Shown: positions 17,055 through 26,728, counted from the stretch's first letter. The stretch: DNA of 56,693 bases from an uncultured Ramlibacter sp. (GCF_936925435.1 NZ_CAKZHQ010000008.1:1-56693); one strand, 5' to 3'. Numbers and translations are program-made. Notes: generated from the letters alone by a model not told the origin.

Positions 17055-18403
17055 CGACGGAGTTGCGCAGCATCGCGCGCCACGCCGGAACCGTGCTGGT
17101 GGGCCAGTTGGCTGTGATGGCCTTCGGCGTGACCGACACCATCGTCGCCGGCCGCTTTTCCAGCGAAGCCCTGGCCGCGCTCTCGGTCGGCTCGGCCGTC
17201 TACATCAGCATCGCAGTGGCGCTCAACGGCGTGATCCAGGCCCAGCTGCCGGTCTGGGCCGAGTTGCGCGGCGGCGCCCGCCACACCGACGTCGGCCGCT
17301 CCTTCCGCCAGGCCCTGTACCTGGCACTGGCGGCCATCGCCTTCGGCTGCACCTGCCTGTTGCTGCCGGGCCCGCTGCTGCGCTGGACCGAGGTGCCGCC
17401 GGCCCTGCAGGGCGAGGTCCAGATCTACCTGGCCATCCTGGCAGCGACGCTGCCGCCGGCCCTGCTGTTTCGCATGGTCGCCACGCTCAACCAGAGCCTG
17501 GGCCGGCCGCTGCTGGTGACCTGGCTGCAGATCGGCGGGCTGGCGCTGAAAGTGCCTTTGTCGGCCTGGTTCTGCTTCGGCGGGCTGGGCCTGCCGGTCA
17601 TGGGCCTGCCCGGCTGCGCCTGGGCCACCCTGGTGGTCACCTACCTGATGCTGGCCTGCGTGGGCTGGATGCTGCGCACCAGCAGCATGTACGCGCCGTA
17701 TGGCATCTGGCACAAGCTGGAGGCTCCGCACTGGCCGACGCTGCGGGCCTTTCTGCGCCTGGGCGTTCCAACCGGCCTGGCCATCCTGGTGGAAGTGACG
17801 GCCTTCACCTTGATGGCCTTGTTCATCGCCCGGCTCGGCACGGTGGCCGCGGCCAGCCACCAGATCGCCGCCAACCTGGTGGGCGTTCTCTACATGATGC
17901 CGCTGTCGCTGGGCATCGCCGTCAGCGCCCGCGTCAGCTATTGGCTGGGTGCCGGCGACGACCGGCGCGCCCGGCTGGCCCTGCGCCTGGGCCTGAAGCT
18001 GGCGATCGGCCTGGCGCTGGGCAGCGCCACGCTGGTGATTGCCCTGCATGCGTCACTGGCACGCCTGTACGCCGGCGCCAATGCGCCGGTGGTGGCTCTG
18101 GCCGCCAGCCTGCTGGTCTGGGCAGCGCTCTATCACTTGGCCGATGCAGTCCAGGCGGTCTGCGTCTTCGTGCTGCGCAGCTACGGCGTCGCGATCTCCT
18201 CGCTGCTGGTGTACTGCGTGATGCTCTGGGGCGTGGGCCTGGGCGGCGGCTACCTGCTGGCCTACCGTGGCATCGCCGGCTTCGGGCCGATGCGCGATCC
18301 CGCCGCCTTCTGGTCGGCCGGCGCCGCAGCGCTGGCCCTGACCTCGGCCATCTTCATGGCTCTGCTGTGGCGGGCTGTGCAGGCGCGCCGTCTGCGGACC
18401 TGA
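17051..18403 (+). CDS. MATE family efflux transporter
   Basis: Inner-membrane protein of 450 residues with twelve predicted segments. It starts at a TTG (17051) that overlaps the preceding stop as TTGA; the frame is open far upstream but only in the shadow of the glycosyltransferase. ELRSIARHAGTVLVGQLAVMAFGVTDTIVAG is the MatE repeat start, and LRLGVPTGLAILVEVTAFTLMALFIARLGT opens the second repeat. It should export cationic drugs or metabolites using Na+ or H+ (NorM-like). The 3' end overlaps the 3' end of phoR by 50 bases, so the two messages are complementary there. Confidence 0.88.
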   Translation: MTTELRSIARHAGTVLVGQLAVMAFGVTDTIVAGRFSSEALAALSVGSAVYISIAVALNGVIQAQLPVWAELRGGARHTDVGRSFRQALYLALAAIAFGCTCLLLPGPLLRWTEVPPALQGEVQIYLAILAATLPPALLFRMVATLNQSLGRPLLVTWLQIGGLALKVPLSAWFCFGGLGLPVMGLPGCAWATLVVTYLMLACVGWMLRTSSMYAPYGIWHKLEAPHWPTLRAFLRLGVPTGLAILVEVTAFTLMALFIARLGTVAAASHQIAANLVGVLYMMPLSLGIAVSARVSYWLGAGDDRRARLALRLGLKLAIGLALGSATLVIALHASLARLYAGANAPVVALAASLLVWAALYHLADAVQAVCVFVLRSYGVAISSLLVYCVMLWGVGLGGGYLLAYRGIAGFGPMRDPAAFWSAGAAALALTSAIFMALLWRAVQARRLRT

Positions 18404-19709
18404 CCGGTGCGCGCACCCGGCTGGCCGGGAACTGGATGCTGAACGTGGAGCCCGCACCCAGGGCGCTCTCGATGCGCAATTCAGCGCCATGGCGCTGCAC
18501 CACGTGCTTGGTGATGGCCAGGCCCAGGCCCGTGCCGCCGGTCTCGCGCGAACGGCTGCGGTCGACCCGGTAGAAGCGCTCGGTGAGACGTGGAACGTGC
18601 TCGGCGGCAATGCCGGGCCCGCTGTCGCGCACGGAAAACTCGGCACGGCCATTGGGCAGGGCCTGCCAGCTGACCTCGATGCGGCCGCCCGGCGGCGTGT
18701 AGCGCACGGCATTGGACAGCAGGTTGGACATGGCGCTGAGCAGTTCGCTGTGCGAGCCCGACAGTTCCCAGCCTGGCGCCGCGCCGACCACCAGCTCATG
18801 CTGGCGACCCGGCGCCAGCAGCGCGGACAGCGAGCGCGCCTCCTGTTCGGCCTGGCCCAGCAGCGCCGGCACCGGCACCCAGTCGCCGGCGCCGGGCAGC
18901 GGACTGCCCTCCAGCCGCGACAGCGTCAGCAGGTCGTTGACCAGGGTCTGCATGCGCTGGGCCTGCTGGGCCATCATGGCCAGATAGCGGGAGCGCTCGT
19001 CGGCCTCCAGCGGCAGGGTCTGCAAGGTCTCGACAAAGCCGGCCAGCACCGTCAGCGGCGTGCGGATCTCGTGCGAGACGTTGGCCACGAAGTCACGGCG
19101 CATGGCCTCGGCCTGCTCCACCGCGGTGACGTCGCGGCTGAGCAGCAGACGGCGGCTGCCCGCATAGGGATGGACCTGCACAGACAGCTTGAGGGGCGCC
19201 ACACCCGGCTTGGCCATGCTCAGGACCACGTCGCGGCTGTAGTTCCAGGAGGCCAGGTAGGCGGCGAACGCCGGGTCGCGCACCAGGTTGCCGATGTACT
19301 GCAGCAGGTCGCGCTGGGCGTCGAAACCGAAATGCTGGGCGGCCGTCTGGTTGCACCACTCGATACGGGCGTTCTCGTCGAGCAGCACAACGCCGTTGGG
19401 TGAGGTCTCCAGGGCGATCAGGAACTCCTGCAGCCGCGCCTCGCTCTGGCGCACCTGGGCCTCGCGTCCCTGCAGCAGGCGCTGGGTGCGCTCGACGATC
19501 TCGCCCCACATGCCGCCGGCGCGCCCCGGCAGCGTGGCCAGGGCGTCGGCGCGCAGCGCCTTGAGCAGGCGGCGGCCACGCCAGTGGTCCAGGGCCATCC
19601 GCCCCAGCACCACGGCAAGCACGCCCGCAAGCGCGTTTTGCGAGCCAAACAGGACCGTAGCTCCCGCCCCTGCTGCTGCAGACGCTATCAAAAATAGAGC
19701 GAAACGCAT
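18354..19709 (-). CDS. phoR: Phosphate regulon sensor histidine kinase PhoR
   Basis: Membrane kinase of 451 residues from the ATG at 19709. Two short N-terminal hydrophobic segments (about 3-20 and 25-40) anchor it. A PAS domain spans about 93-200 (ALETSPNGVVLLDENARIEWCN). The HisKA motif VANVSHEIRTPL gives phospho-acceptor H213, and the ATPase part has the N box SNLLSNAVRYTPPGG, the G1 box RDSGPGIA and GGTGLGLAI. It phosphorylates PhoB when Pst/PhoU report low phosphate. It follows phoB by 55 bases in the pst-pho operon. The C-terminal tail (VRSADGAPAQPATAEP) lies in the overlap with the convergent MATE gene. Confidence 0.96.
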   Translation of the reverse strand: MRFALFLIASAAAGAGATVLFGSQNALAGVLAVVLGRMALDHWRGRRLLKALRADALATLPGRAGGMWGEIVERTQRLLQGREAQVRQSEARLQEFLIALETSPNGVVLLDENARIEWCNQTAAQHFGFDAQRDLLQYIGNLVRDPAFAAYLASWNYSRDVVLSMAKPGVAPLKLSVQVHPYAGSRRLLLSRDVTAVEQAEAMRRDFVANVSHEIRTPLTVLAGFVETLQTLPLEADERSRYLAMMAQQAQRMQTLVNDLLTLSRLEGSPLPGAGDWVPVPALLGQAEQEARSLSALLAPGRQHELVVGAAPGWELSGSHSELLSAMSNLLSNAVRYTPPGGRIEVSWQALPNGRAEFSVRDSGPGIAAEHVPRLTERFYRVDRSRSRETGGTGLGLAITKHVVQRHGAELRIESALGAGSTFSIQFPASRVRAPVRSADGAPAQPATAEP

Positions 19710-19764
19710 GCTGAAAGAAGGCCCGCGCGGGTGCGCAGGCAGAGCCCTATTCTCGCGCAGGCCG

Positions 19765-20457
19765 TCACGCAACCTGCGCGGTGAGCCGGTAACCGGCGCC
19801 ACGCACGGTCTCCACCATGGCGCCGGCGGCGCCCAGCGCCTCGCGCAGGCGCTTGATGTGGACGTCGACCGTGCGCTCCTCGATAAAGACATGGTCGCCC
19901 CAGACCTTGTCCAGCAGCTGCGAGCGGCTGTGCACGCGCTCGGCATGCTTCATCAGGTAGTGCAGCAGCTTGAATTCCGTAGGACCGAGCTTGAGCGGCT
20001 GGCTCTTCCAGCTCACCCGGTGGGTGGCGGCGTCCAACGCCAGGCCGCCGATATTGACGCTGTCGTCGACCTGCTCGGGGGCGCGCCGGCGCAGCACGGC
20101 GCGGATGCGCGCCAGCATCTCCTGGGTGGAGAACGGTTTGGTGATGTAGTCGTCGGCGCCGGCGTCCAGGCCGGCCACCTTGTCCGGCTCGTCGCCGCGG
20201 GCGGTGAGCATGAGGATGGGAATGGCCTTGGTGCGCGCCTCGCTGCGCCACTTCCTGGCCAGTTGGACACCGCTCTGGCCGGGCAGCATCCAGTCCAGCA
20301 AGATGGCATCGGGCAGCACCGCATCCAGCTCACGCTGGGCCGAGACGCCGTCCTCCGCCCACACCGGCTGGAAGCCGTTGTGGCGCAGGTTGACGGCGAT
20401 CAGCTCCGCGATCGACGGCTCGTCTTCAACGATGAGGACTCTGGGCATGGACTTCAT
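19765..20457 (-). CDS. phoB: Phosphate regulon response regulator PhoB
   Basis: DNA-binding regulator of 230 residues. The receiver domain shows the acidic pocket E11-D12, phosphorylation site D55 (AILLDWMLPG) and K107 (DYITKPFS). The OmpR-type winged helix fills about 130-228, with RTVDVHIKRLREAL as recognition helix and wing VRGAGYRL. Phosphorylated PhoB binds pairs of 7-bp direct repeats spaced 11 bp apart and recruits sigma-70 in place of a -35. Seven such arrays are visible in this window. Its start overlaps the phoU stop as ATGA. Confidence 0.98.
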   Translation of the reverse strand: MKSMPRVLIVEDEPSIAELIAVNLRHNGFQPVWAEDGVSAQRELDAVLPDAILLDWMLPGQSGVQLARKWRSEARTKAIPILMLTARGDEPDKVAGLDAGADDYITKPFSTQEMLARIRAVLRRRAPEQVDDSVNIGGLALDAATHRVSWKSQPLKLGPTEFKLLHYLMKHAERVHSRSQLLDKVWGDHVFIEERTVDVHIKRLREALGAAGAMVETVRGAGYRLTAQVA

Positions 20458-21155
20458 TGAACAGCGGATTCGATCTCTTCCATCGAAGTATGGCGCACGT
20501 CGGCGCCCTTGACGATGTAGATGATGAACTCCGCGATGTTCTTGGCATGGTCGCCGATGCGCTCGATGGCCTTGGCCAGGAACAGCAGGTCCAGGCTGGC
20601 CGAAATGGTGCGCGGGTCTTCCATCATGTAGGTGATGAGCTTGCGCACGAAGCCGTCGAACTCCTTGTCGATCAGGTCATCTTCTTTCAGGATGGACACA
20701 GCCGTGGCGGTGTCCAGCCGGGCGAAGGCGTCCAGCGCCTTGCGCAGCAGGCCGGAAGCCAGATCGGCGGCCACGCGCAGCTCGGAGGCCGGCAGCGCGC
20801 GGGCCGAGCCGCTCTCGATGATGGACTTGACCATGCGGGCGATCTTGGTGGCCTCGTCGCCCACCCGCTCCAGGTTGGCCGTCGTCTTGGAAATGGCGAT
20901 CAGCAGGCGCAGGTCGCGCGCCGTCGGCTGGCGCCGGGCGATGATGGACGAGAGCTCGCGGTCGATCTCGATCTCCATGGCGTTGACGCGGTTCTCGGTC
21001 TCGGTCACCTGGTCGGCGGCCTCGCCGCTGAACTGCGACAGGGCGTAGATCGCCTGGCGGATCTGGGACTCGACCAGGCCGCCCAGCTCCATCACACGGG
21101 AAGAGACTGCGTTGAGTTCGCTGTCGAACTGCGTTGAGAGGTGCTTGTCGGACAT
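20454..21155 (-). CDS. phoU: Phosphate signalling protein PhoU
   Basis: Cytoplasmic protein of 233 residues from the ATG at 21155; the upstream extension of the frame lies over pstB. It is two three-helix bundles, each with the metal-binding E/DxxxD pattern (VNAMEIEIDRELSSIIARRQP; IERIGDHAKNIAEFIIYI). PhoU links the Pst transporter to PhoR and keeps the regulon off when phosphate is plentiful; it is also needed to restrain Pst. It sits between pstB (1-base gap) and phoB (4-base overlap), the classical order. Confidence 0.97.
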   Translation of the reverse strand: MSDKHLSTQFDSELNAVSSRVMELGGLVESQIRQAIYALSQFSGEAADQVTETENRVNAMEIEIDRELSSIIARRQPTARDLRLLIAISKTTANLERVGDEATKIARMVKSIIESGSARALPASELRVAADLASGLLRKALDAFARLDTATAVSILKEDDLIDKEFDGFVRKLITYMMEDPRTISASLDLLFLAKAIERIGDHAKNIAEFIIYIVKGADVRHTSMEEIESAVQ

Positions 21156-21156
21156 A

Positions 21157-21939
21157 TCAGCCAAACCTTCCTGTGATGTAGTCTTCCGTCTCTTTGCGCT
21201 TGGGCTTGAAGAAAATCTGCTCGGTCTCGCCCACTTCCACCAGGTCGCCCAGGTACATGTAGGCCGTGTAGTCGCTGCAGCGGGCGGCCTGCTGCATGTT
21301 GTGCGTGACGATGACAACCGTGTAGTCGCTCTTGAGCTCGGCGATCAGCTCCTCGATCTTGGCGGTGGAGATCGGGTCCAGCGCCGAGCAGGGCTCGTCC
21401 AGCAACAGGATCTCGGGCTTGATGGCGATGCCGCGGGCAATGCACAGGCGCTGCTGCTGGCCGCCGGACAGGCCGGAGCCAGACTGCTGCAGCTTGTCCT
21501 TGACCTCGGTCCACAGGGCCGCCTTGCGCAGCGCCCATTCGACCCGGTCGTCCATGTCGGTGGCGCTGAGGTTCTCGAACAGGCGCACGCCGAAGGCGAT
21601 GTTGTCATAGATCGACATCGGGAACGGCGTGGGCTTCTGGAAGACCATGCCGACCTTGGCGCGCAGCAGGGCCACGTCCTTCTTGCTGGTCAGCAGGTTC
21701 TCGCCGTCCAGCACGATCTGGCCTTCGGCGTGCTGCTCGGGATAGAGCTCGAACATGCGGTTGAAGGTGCGCAGCAGGGTCGACTTGCCGCAGCCCGAGG
21801 GGCCGATGAAGGCCGTGACCTTTTTCTCCGGGATTTCCAGGTTGATGCCCTTGAGGGCGTGGAACTTGCCGTAGTAGAAGTTCAGGTCCTTGACCGAGAT
21901 CTTGGAGGCGGTGTTGTGCGTTGTGAGGGTGGTGCTCAT
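21157..21939 (-). CDS. pstB: Phosphate ABC transporter ATP-binding protein PstB
   Basis: ATPase of 260 residues. Walker [10 protein letters not shown] (46-54), signature [14 protein letters not shown], Walker [14 protein letters not shown] and the switch His in [10 protein letters not shown] are all intact. [23 protein letters not shown] is the PstB-specific Q-loop region. It powers high-affinity phosphate import through PstC/PstA. The gene is 12 bases after pstA and 1 base before phoU. Confidence 0.98.
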   Translation of the reverse strand: MSTTLTTHNTASKISVKDLNFYYGKFHALKGINLEIPEKKVTAFIGPSGCGKSTLLRTFNRMFELYPEQHAEGQIVLDGENLLTSKKDVALLRAKVGMVFQKPTPFPMSIYDNIAFGVRLFENLSATDMDDRVEWALRKAALWTEVKDKLQQSGSGLSGGQQQRLCIARGIAIKPEILLLDEPCSALDPISTAKIEELIAELKSDYTVVIVTHNMQQAARCSDYTAYMYLGDLVEVGETEQIFFKPKRKETEDYITGRFG

Positions 21940-21951
21940 GGGAAAACCTTG

Positions 21952-22836
21952 TCAGATCTTGTTGCGCGTGAGGACACGGGCCAGAATGTTCAGACCCAGC
22001 ACCGCCGCGGTGATCAGGAAGACGCCGGCCCAGGCCAGCTGCTGCCAGTTCTCGTAGGGGCTCATGGCGAACTTGAAGATGGTCACCGGCAGGCTGGCCA
22101 TGGGCTCGCTCAGCGAAGAGGTCCAGAACTGGTTGTTCAGCGCGGTGAACAGCAGCGGCGCGGTCTCACCCGAGATGCGGGCGATGGCCAGCAAGATGCC
22201 GGTCACGACACCTGCGCGGGCCGCGCGCAGGGTGATGCTGATGATGACCTTCCACTTGGGCGCGCCCAGGGCGTAGGCCGCCTCGCGCAGGCCGGGTGGC
22301 ACCAGCATCAGCATGTTCTCGGTGGTGCGGATCACCACCGGGATGACGATCAGCGCCAGGGCCATCACGCCGGCCCAGCCGGAGAAGGACTTGTAGCGCG
22401 CCACGATGACAGCGTAGACGAACAGACCAATGACGATGGACGGCGCCGACAGCAGGATGTCGTTGACAAAGCGGGTCAGCGAGCCCAGCCAGCCCTTGAC
22501 GTCGTATTCCGCCAGGTAGATGCCGGCCATGATGCCGATCGGCGTGGCGATGAAAGTCGCCAGCATCACCATCAGGAAGGAGCCGTAAATGGCGTTGGCG
22601 ATGCCGCCCACCTCGTTGGGCGGCGGCGTCATCTGCGTCAGCGTGGCCCAGGCCAGGCCGCCGACGCCCAGGCGCACCGTCTCCCACAGGATCCAGACCA
22701 GCCAGAACACGCCAAAAGCCATGGCCGCGAGCGACAGGCCCAGCGCGAGCTGATTGACGCGCTTGCGCGCCGCGTACCTCTGCTCGCGGGTGGCGGCCAG
22801 ATCGGCCGCGGCCAGCAGTTGTTCTCCGGTGGTCAT
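21952..22836 (-). CDS. pstA: Phosphate ABC transporter permease PstA
   Basis: Permease of 294 residues with six hydrophobic segments. The coupling loop with the EAA motif reads [30 protein letters not shown], where the permease docks on Pst[20 protein letters not shown] is a PstA-typical segment. The N-terminal 35 residues are a charged cytoplasmic tail. The start overlaps the pstC stop by 4 bases (ATGA), which fits one-to-one synthesis with PstC. Confidence 0.97.
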   Translation of the reverse strand: MTTGEQLLAAADLAATREQRYAARKRVNQLALGLSLAAMAFGVFWLVWILWETVRLGVGGLAWATLTQMTPPPNEVGGIANAIYGSFLMVMLATFIATPIGIMAGIYLAEYDVKGWLGSLTRFVNDILLSAPSIVIGLFVYAVIVARYKSFSGWAGVMALALIVIPVVIRTTENMLMLVPPGLREAAYALGAPKWKVIISITLRAARAGVVTGILLAIARISGETAPLLFTALNNQFWTSSLSEPMASLPVTIFKFAMSPYENWQQLAWAGVFLITAAVLGLNILARVLTRNKI

Positions 22837-23855
22837 GACTTGGCCCCCTCGCCCTTGCGCAGCTGTGACAGCAATACCTTGGACAGCGACAGCACCACGA
22901 AGGTGATGAAGAACAGCACCAGCCCCAGGTAGATCAGCGCCGCCTGGTGCAGGCCGCTCGCGGCTTCGGCGAACTCATTGGCCAGGGCCGAGGTGATGCT
23001 GTTGGCCGCCTGGAACAGCGAGAGCGAATCGAGCTGGTTGAAGTTACCGATGACGAAGGTCACGGCCATGGTCTCGCCCAGGGCGCGGCCCAGGCCCAGC
23101 ATGATGCCGCCGACGACGCCGCTCTTGGTGTAGGGCAGGACCACCTTGAACACCACTTCCCAGGTCGTCGAGCCCAGCGCGTAGGCCGACTCCTTGAGCA
23201 TGGGCGGCGTCACATCGAAGACGTCGCGCATGACCGAGGCGATGAAGGGAATGATCATGATGGCCAGGATGATGCCGGCCGACAGGATGCCGATGCCCAC
23301 GGGCGGGCCCGACACCAGGGCGCCCAGGAAGGGAACACCGGCGAAGAGCTTTTGCAGCGGCTGCTGGACCCAGGTCGCCAGGATGGGGCCGAACACCAAC
23401 AGGCCCCACATGCCGTAGACGATGGACGGCACGGCAGCCAGCAGCTCGATGGCGGTGCCCAGAGGGCGCTTGAGCCAGGCTGGCGACAGCTCGGTCAGGA
23501 ACAGCGCGATGCCAAAACTCACCGGCACGGCGATCAGCAGCGCGATGAAGGAGGTGGCCAGCGTGCCGTAGATCATCACCAGGCCGCCGTACTCGTTGTT
23601 GACGGGGTCCCACACGCTGTTGGTGAGAAAACCCAGGCCGTACTTGTCGATGGCCGGCCAGGCCCCCACCACCAGCGACACCAGGATGGCCGCCAGCAGG
23701 CCCAGCGTGAGCAGGGCCGCGCCGCGCGCCGTCCAGCCGAACAGCCGGTCGGCCAGGGCGCCGCTCAGGATCGCGCGGCGCGGCGCGGGCGAAGGCGCCC
23801 GGGCGGCCCGGCGCGTCAGGGACCCGGACAAGGTCTGGTCAGCCACGTGGTTCAC
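22833..23855 (-). CDS. pstC: Phosphate ABC transporter permease PstC
   Basis: Permease of 340 residues, longer at the N-terminus than PstA, with six core segments. The EAA loop is [30 protein letters not shown], and [16 protein letters not shown] is the conserved PstC motif with the Arg and Glu needed for phosphate passage. The start is GTG (23855), which overlaps the pstS stop as GTGA; no in-frame ATG lies nearby. It forms the membrane channel with PstA. Confidence 0.97.
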   Translation of the reverse strand: MNHVADQTLSGSLTRRAARAPSPAPRRAILSGALADRLFGWTARGAALLTLGLLAAILVSLVVGAWPAIDKYGLGFLTNSVWDPVNNEYGGLVMIYGTLATSFIALLIAVPVSFGIALFLTELSPAWLKRPLGTAIELLAAVPSIVYGMWGLLVFGPILATWVQQPLQKLFAGVPFLGALVSGPPVGIGILSAGIILAIMIIPFIASVMRDVFDVTPPMLKESAYALGSTTWEVVFKVVLPYTKSGVVGGIMLGLGRALGETMAVTFVIGNFNQLDSLSLFQAANSITSALANEFAEAASGLHQAALIYLGLVLFFITFVVLSLSKVLLSQLRKGEGAKS

Positions 23856-24895
23856 TGGGCCGCCATCGTCTTGCCGGAAGCGTCCTTGATGTCACTCCAG
23901 GACTTGGCGATGGCCGTCTTCACGGCGGCCGGCATGGGCACGTAGTCCAGGTCATCGGCGGTCTTGTCGCCGTTCTTGTAGGCCCAGTCGAAGAACTTCA
24001 GGGTGGCGGCGGCCTGGGCCGGCTTGTCCTGGGTCTTCTGCATCAGGATGAAGGTGGCACCGGTGATGGGCCAGCTTTGCGCCCCCGGCTGGTTGGTCAG
24101 GATCTGGTAGAAGCTCTTGGCCCAGTCGGCGCCCGCCGCGGCGGCCTTGAAGGCGCCGTCTTCCGGTGCCACGAACTGGCCGGCGGCGTTCTGCATCAGG
24201 GCATAGGTCATCTTGTTCTGCTTGACGTAGGCGTACTCGACGTAGCCGATCGAGTTGGGCAGGCGGTTGACGAAGGCGGCCACGCCTTCATTGCCCTTGC
24301 CGCCGGCGCCGGTGGGCCAGTTGACGGCCGTGCCCTCGCCGACCTTGGCCTTCCACTCGGTGTTCACCTTGGACAGGTAGTTGGTGAAGATGAAGCTGGT
24401 GCCCGAGCCGTCGGCGCGGCGCACCGGGGCAATGGCTTCGTCGGGCAGGGCCAGCGTGCCGTTGAGGGCCTTGATGGCGGGGTCGTTCCACTTGGTGATC
24501 TTGCCCAGGTAGATGTCGCCCAGCACCTGGCCGTTCAACTTCAGCTGGCCGGGGGCGATCCCCTTGATGTTGACCACCGGGATCACGCCACCGATGACGG
24601 TGGGGAACTGCACCAGGCTCTTGGCCTTGAGTTCCTCGTCCTTCAGCGGCGCGTCGGAGGCGCCGAAGTCGACCGTCTTGGCTTCGATCTGGCGCAGGCC
24701 TGCGCCCGAACCGACCGACTGGTAATTGATCTTGACGCCGGTGGCCTTGTGGTAATCGGAGGCCCACTTGGAGTACAGGGGCGCCGGGAAGCTGGCGCCG
24801 GCGCCAGTGACTTCCTGGGCCGTGGCGGTGAAGGCCAGGCCGGTGAGCGACAGGGTGGCGGCGCTCAGGGCGGCCATGCGGAAAACGGTTTTCAT
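23852..24895 (-). CDS. pstS: Periplasmic phosphate-binding protein PstS
   Basis: Periplasmic receptor of 347 residues with signal peptide 1-26 (cleavage after ATA before QEV). [47 protein letters not shown] and [16 protein letters not shown] carry the Ser, Asp, Arg and Thr residues that hold phosphate in PstS. It delivers phosphate to PstC/PstA and is the first gene of the operon pstS-pstC-pstA-pstB-phoU-phoB-phoR. A near-perfect Pho box and a -10 lie 40-73 bases upstream of its ATG. Confidence 0.98.
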   Translation of the reverse strand: MKTVFRMAALSAATLSLTGLAFTATAQEVTGAGASFPAPLYSKWASDYHKATGVKINYQSVGSGAGLRQIEAKTVDFGASDAPLKDEELKAKSLVQFPTVIGGVIPVVNIKGIAPGQLKLNGQVLGDIYLGKITKWNDPAIKALNGTLALPDEAIAPVRRADGSGTSFIFTNYLSKVNTEWKAKVGEGTAVNWPTGAGGKGNEGVAAFVNRLPNSIGYVEYAYVKQNKMTYALMQNAAGQFVAPEDGAFKAAAAGADWAKSFYQILTNQPGAQSWPITGATFILMQKTQDKPAQAAATLKFFDWAYKNGDKTADDLDYVPMPAAVKTAIAKSWSDIKDASGKTMAAQ

Positions 24896-24934
24896 GTGGA
24901 TTCCTCGGAAGGGTTGCGAAATCTGTTGGGCCCG

Positions 24935-24968
24935 ACTCTAGGAAGCTTGTGTGACAGCGCTATGACAT
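24935..24968 (-). promoter_or_regulatory. pstS: Pho box and -10 of the pst-pho operon
   Basis: Minus strand: ATGTCAT-AGCG-CTGTCAC (24968 to 24951), two 7-mers 11 bp apart, matching the PhoB consensus CTGTCAT-N4-CTGTCAY at nearly every base. Exactly 10 nt later comes TAGAGT (24940 to 24935), a TAnnnT-type -10. There is no separate -35, as expected for PhoB-activated promoters. Confidence 0.88.
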
Positions 24969-24996
24969 AAATCCACGGCCACCAAGCCCAGGCCCA

Positions 24997-25052
24997 GCGT
25001 CACGACTGCGTCACAAAGCAGTCACGGCTGCGTCACAAAGCCTGCCTACGCT
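24997..25052 (+). promoter_or_regulatory. Tandem Pho boxes and -10 of the FAS1 gene
   Basis: Four 7-mers on the plus strand at 24997, 25008, 25019 and 25030 (GCGTCAC, GCGTCAC, CAGTCAC, GCGTCAC), each separated by 4 nt (GACT, AAAG, GGCT), so the period is exactly 11 bp. TACGCT (25047-25052) follows after 10 nt and fits a -10. The array is back-to-back with the pstS promoter and points the other way. Confidence 0.82.
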
Positions 25053-25083
25053 GCGCAGCAACCCCATCCCTGGAGAAAAAAGC

Positions 25084-25578
25084 ATGATGACCACCCACCG
25101 TCCTTTCCTTGCCCTGTCCCTGGTCCTGTCGGCCGCCCTGCTGGCTGCCTGCGCCACTCCGGCGGCCGCGCCGATGTCGGTCGCCGACACCATTGCCCGC
25201 GATCCCAAGCTCAGCACCCTCAATGGCCTGGTCCAGCAGGCCGGCCTGGCCGAGACGCTCAAGGGCACCGGTCCTTACACCGTTTTCGCGCCCACCAATG
25301 AGGCCTTCAAGGCCGTCCCGGCCAAGACGCTGGACGACCTGGCCAAGGACCCGGCCAAGCTCAAGGCCCTTCTGGCTTACCATGTCGTGCCCGCCAGACT
25401 GGCGGCCGCCGAGGTCAAGCCCGGCAACCTCAAGACCGTGCAAGGCGGCAATGTGGCCCTGGCCAAGGCCGGCCAGTACGTCACCGTGGAGGACGCCATG
25501 GTGCAGACCGCCGACATCGTGGCCACCAACGGCATCGTGCACACCGTGGACCGCGTCCTGACGCCGCCCGCCCGCTGA
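25084..25578 (+). CDS. FAS1 (fasciclin) domain lipoprotein
   Basis: Lipoprotein of 164 residues. The signal peptide ends in a lipobox L20-A21-A22-C23. The remainder is a single FAS1 domain: VADTIARDPKLSTLNGLVQQAGLAETL, then the H1 box GPYTVFAPTNEAFK, the YH motif LLAYHVVPA, and the H2 box GIVHTVDRVL. FAS1 domains are adhesion or matrix modules; the bacterial role is largely unknown. It is preceded by four tandem Pho boxes and followed 7 bases later by a substrate-binding protein gene, so I infer an outer-envelope protein made when phosphate is scarce. GGAG lies upstream of the ATG. Confidence 0.9.
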   Translation: MMTTHRPFLALSLVLSAALLAACATPAAAPMSVADTIARDPKLSTLNGLVQQAGLAETLKGTGPYTVFAPTNEAFKAVPAKTLDDLAKDPAKLKALLAYHVVPARLAAAEVKPGNLKTVQGGNVALAKAGQYVTVEDAMVQTADIVATNGIVHTVDRVLTPPAR

Positions 25579-25585
25579 TCCCGGC

Positions 25586-26728
25586 ATGACCGCTTCCATG
25601 GACCCGTCCGGCCGCCGCCGGGCGATGAAGACCTGCGCCGCCCTGGCGCTGGGTCTGTCCGGCGTCGCCGGCGCCCAGCCGGGCCGCGCCGCAGGCAAGA
25701 GCGTCACCGTGGCCCAGATCGTCGACACCTCGCTGGACCAGCAGGACGTCGCCAAGGACTTCTTGATCGGCTCGCGCGCGGCCTGGCAGGACATCAACAG
25801 CAAGGGCGGGCTGCGCGGCCGCCCGGTGCAGCACAGCACGATCGAAGTCGACGGCACGCCCGCCAGCCTGCGCGCGGCGCTGGCCAGCATTCGCGACAAC
25901 CCGGCCTGCGTCGCCCTGTCGGGCACCGTCAGCGACCCTGTCGCCAGCCAGCTGACCGCCCTGCTGCGCAAGGAAACCCTGGGCATCGCCCACGTCGCCC
26001 CCTGGCTGCAGAACTCCAGCGCAGAGATCGACGAGCAGACCTTTCCCATCTTTGCCGCCCGCCAGGAACAGATCGCCCATGCGCTCAAATCGCTGTCGGC
26101 GATCGGCCTGCAGGAGGTCGGTGCGGTCTTTGCCTCGGCACGCGAGCAGGCCCTGTACCGGGACGACGTGGCCCGCACTGCAGCAGCGCTCAAGCTCAAG
26201 CTGCAGGCCTACCAGGGCAACGGCGACCTGGCCCGGCTGGGCCTGCGCCTGACCCCGGCCACACCGGCCGTGCTGCTGTTCATCGGCGGGACGCCGGAGC
26301 TGGTGCAGTTCACCCAGGGCCTGGACAAGCAGTCCCGCCAGCGCTATGTGGTCGCGCTGGCCGACGTCAACCCGCAGACCGTCCAGCAGATGGGCGGCGC
26401 CCGCTCCACCCCGGTGATTGCCACCCAGGCCGTGCCCATGGTCACGGCCGGCATTCCCATCGTGCGGCGCTACCGCGAAGTGCTGGCGCGGCTGTTCGAC
26501 GAGCCACCGGTGGCGCTGAGCCTGGCCGGCTTCATCGCCGCCCACTACACCTGCGAGGTGCTGGCCGAGATCGACACCCCCTTGACGCGTGCCTCGGCCC
26601 TGGCGGCCTTCCGCAAACGCGCGACCATGGACCTGGGCGGCTACCGGGTGAACTTCAACGCCGACGGCCGAAGCGCGACCTACGTGACACAAAGCCTGCT
26701 CACAGCGGACGGCCGCGTCATCGGCTAG
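25586..26728 (+). CDS. LivK-type periplasmic substrate-binding protein
   Basis: Protein of 380 residues. RRRAMKTCAALALGLSGVAGA is an export signal with an Arg cluster (possibly Tat-like, though the consensus is incomplete). The mature part has the type I periplasmic-binding fold of branched-chain amino acid/amide receptors: VTVAQIVDTSLDQQDVAKDFLIGSRAAWQDIN at the start and SLAGFIAAHYTCEVLAEI towards the end. The ligand is unknown; no ABC permease or ATPase is next to it. The 7-base gap after the FAS1 gene suggests it shares the Pho-controlled transcript. An orphan receptor may feed a distant transporter or act as a sensor partner. Confidence 0.75.
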   Translation: MTASMDPSGRRRAMKTCAALALGLSGVAGAQPGRAAGKSVTVAQIVDTSLDQQDVAKDFLIGSRAAWQDINSKGGLRGRPVQHSTIEVDGTPASLRAALASIRDNPACVALSGTVSDPVASQLTALLRKETLGIAHVAPWLQNSSAEIDEQTFPIFAARQEQIAHALKSLSAIGLQEVGAVFASAREQALYRDDVARTAAALKLKLQAYQGNGDLARLGLRLTPATPAVLLFIGGTPELVQFTQGLDKQSRQRYVVALADVNPQTVQQMGGARSTPVIATQAVPMVTAGIPIVRRYREVLARLFDEPPVALSLAGFIAAHYTCEVLAEIDTPLTRASALAAFRKRATMDLGGYRVNFNADGRSATYVTQSLLTADGRVIG

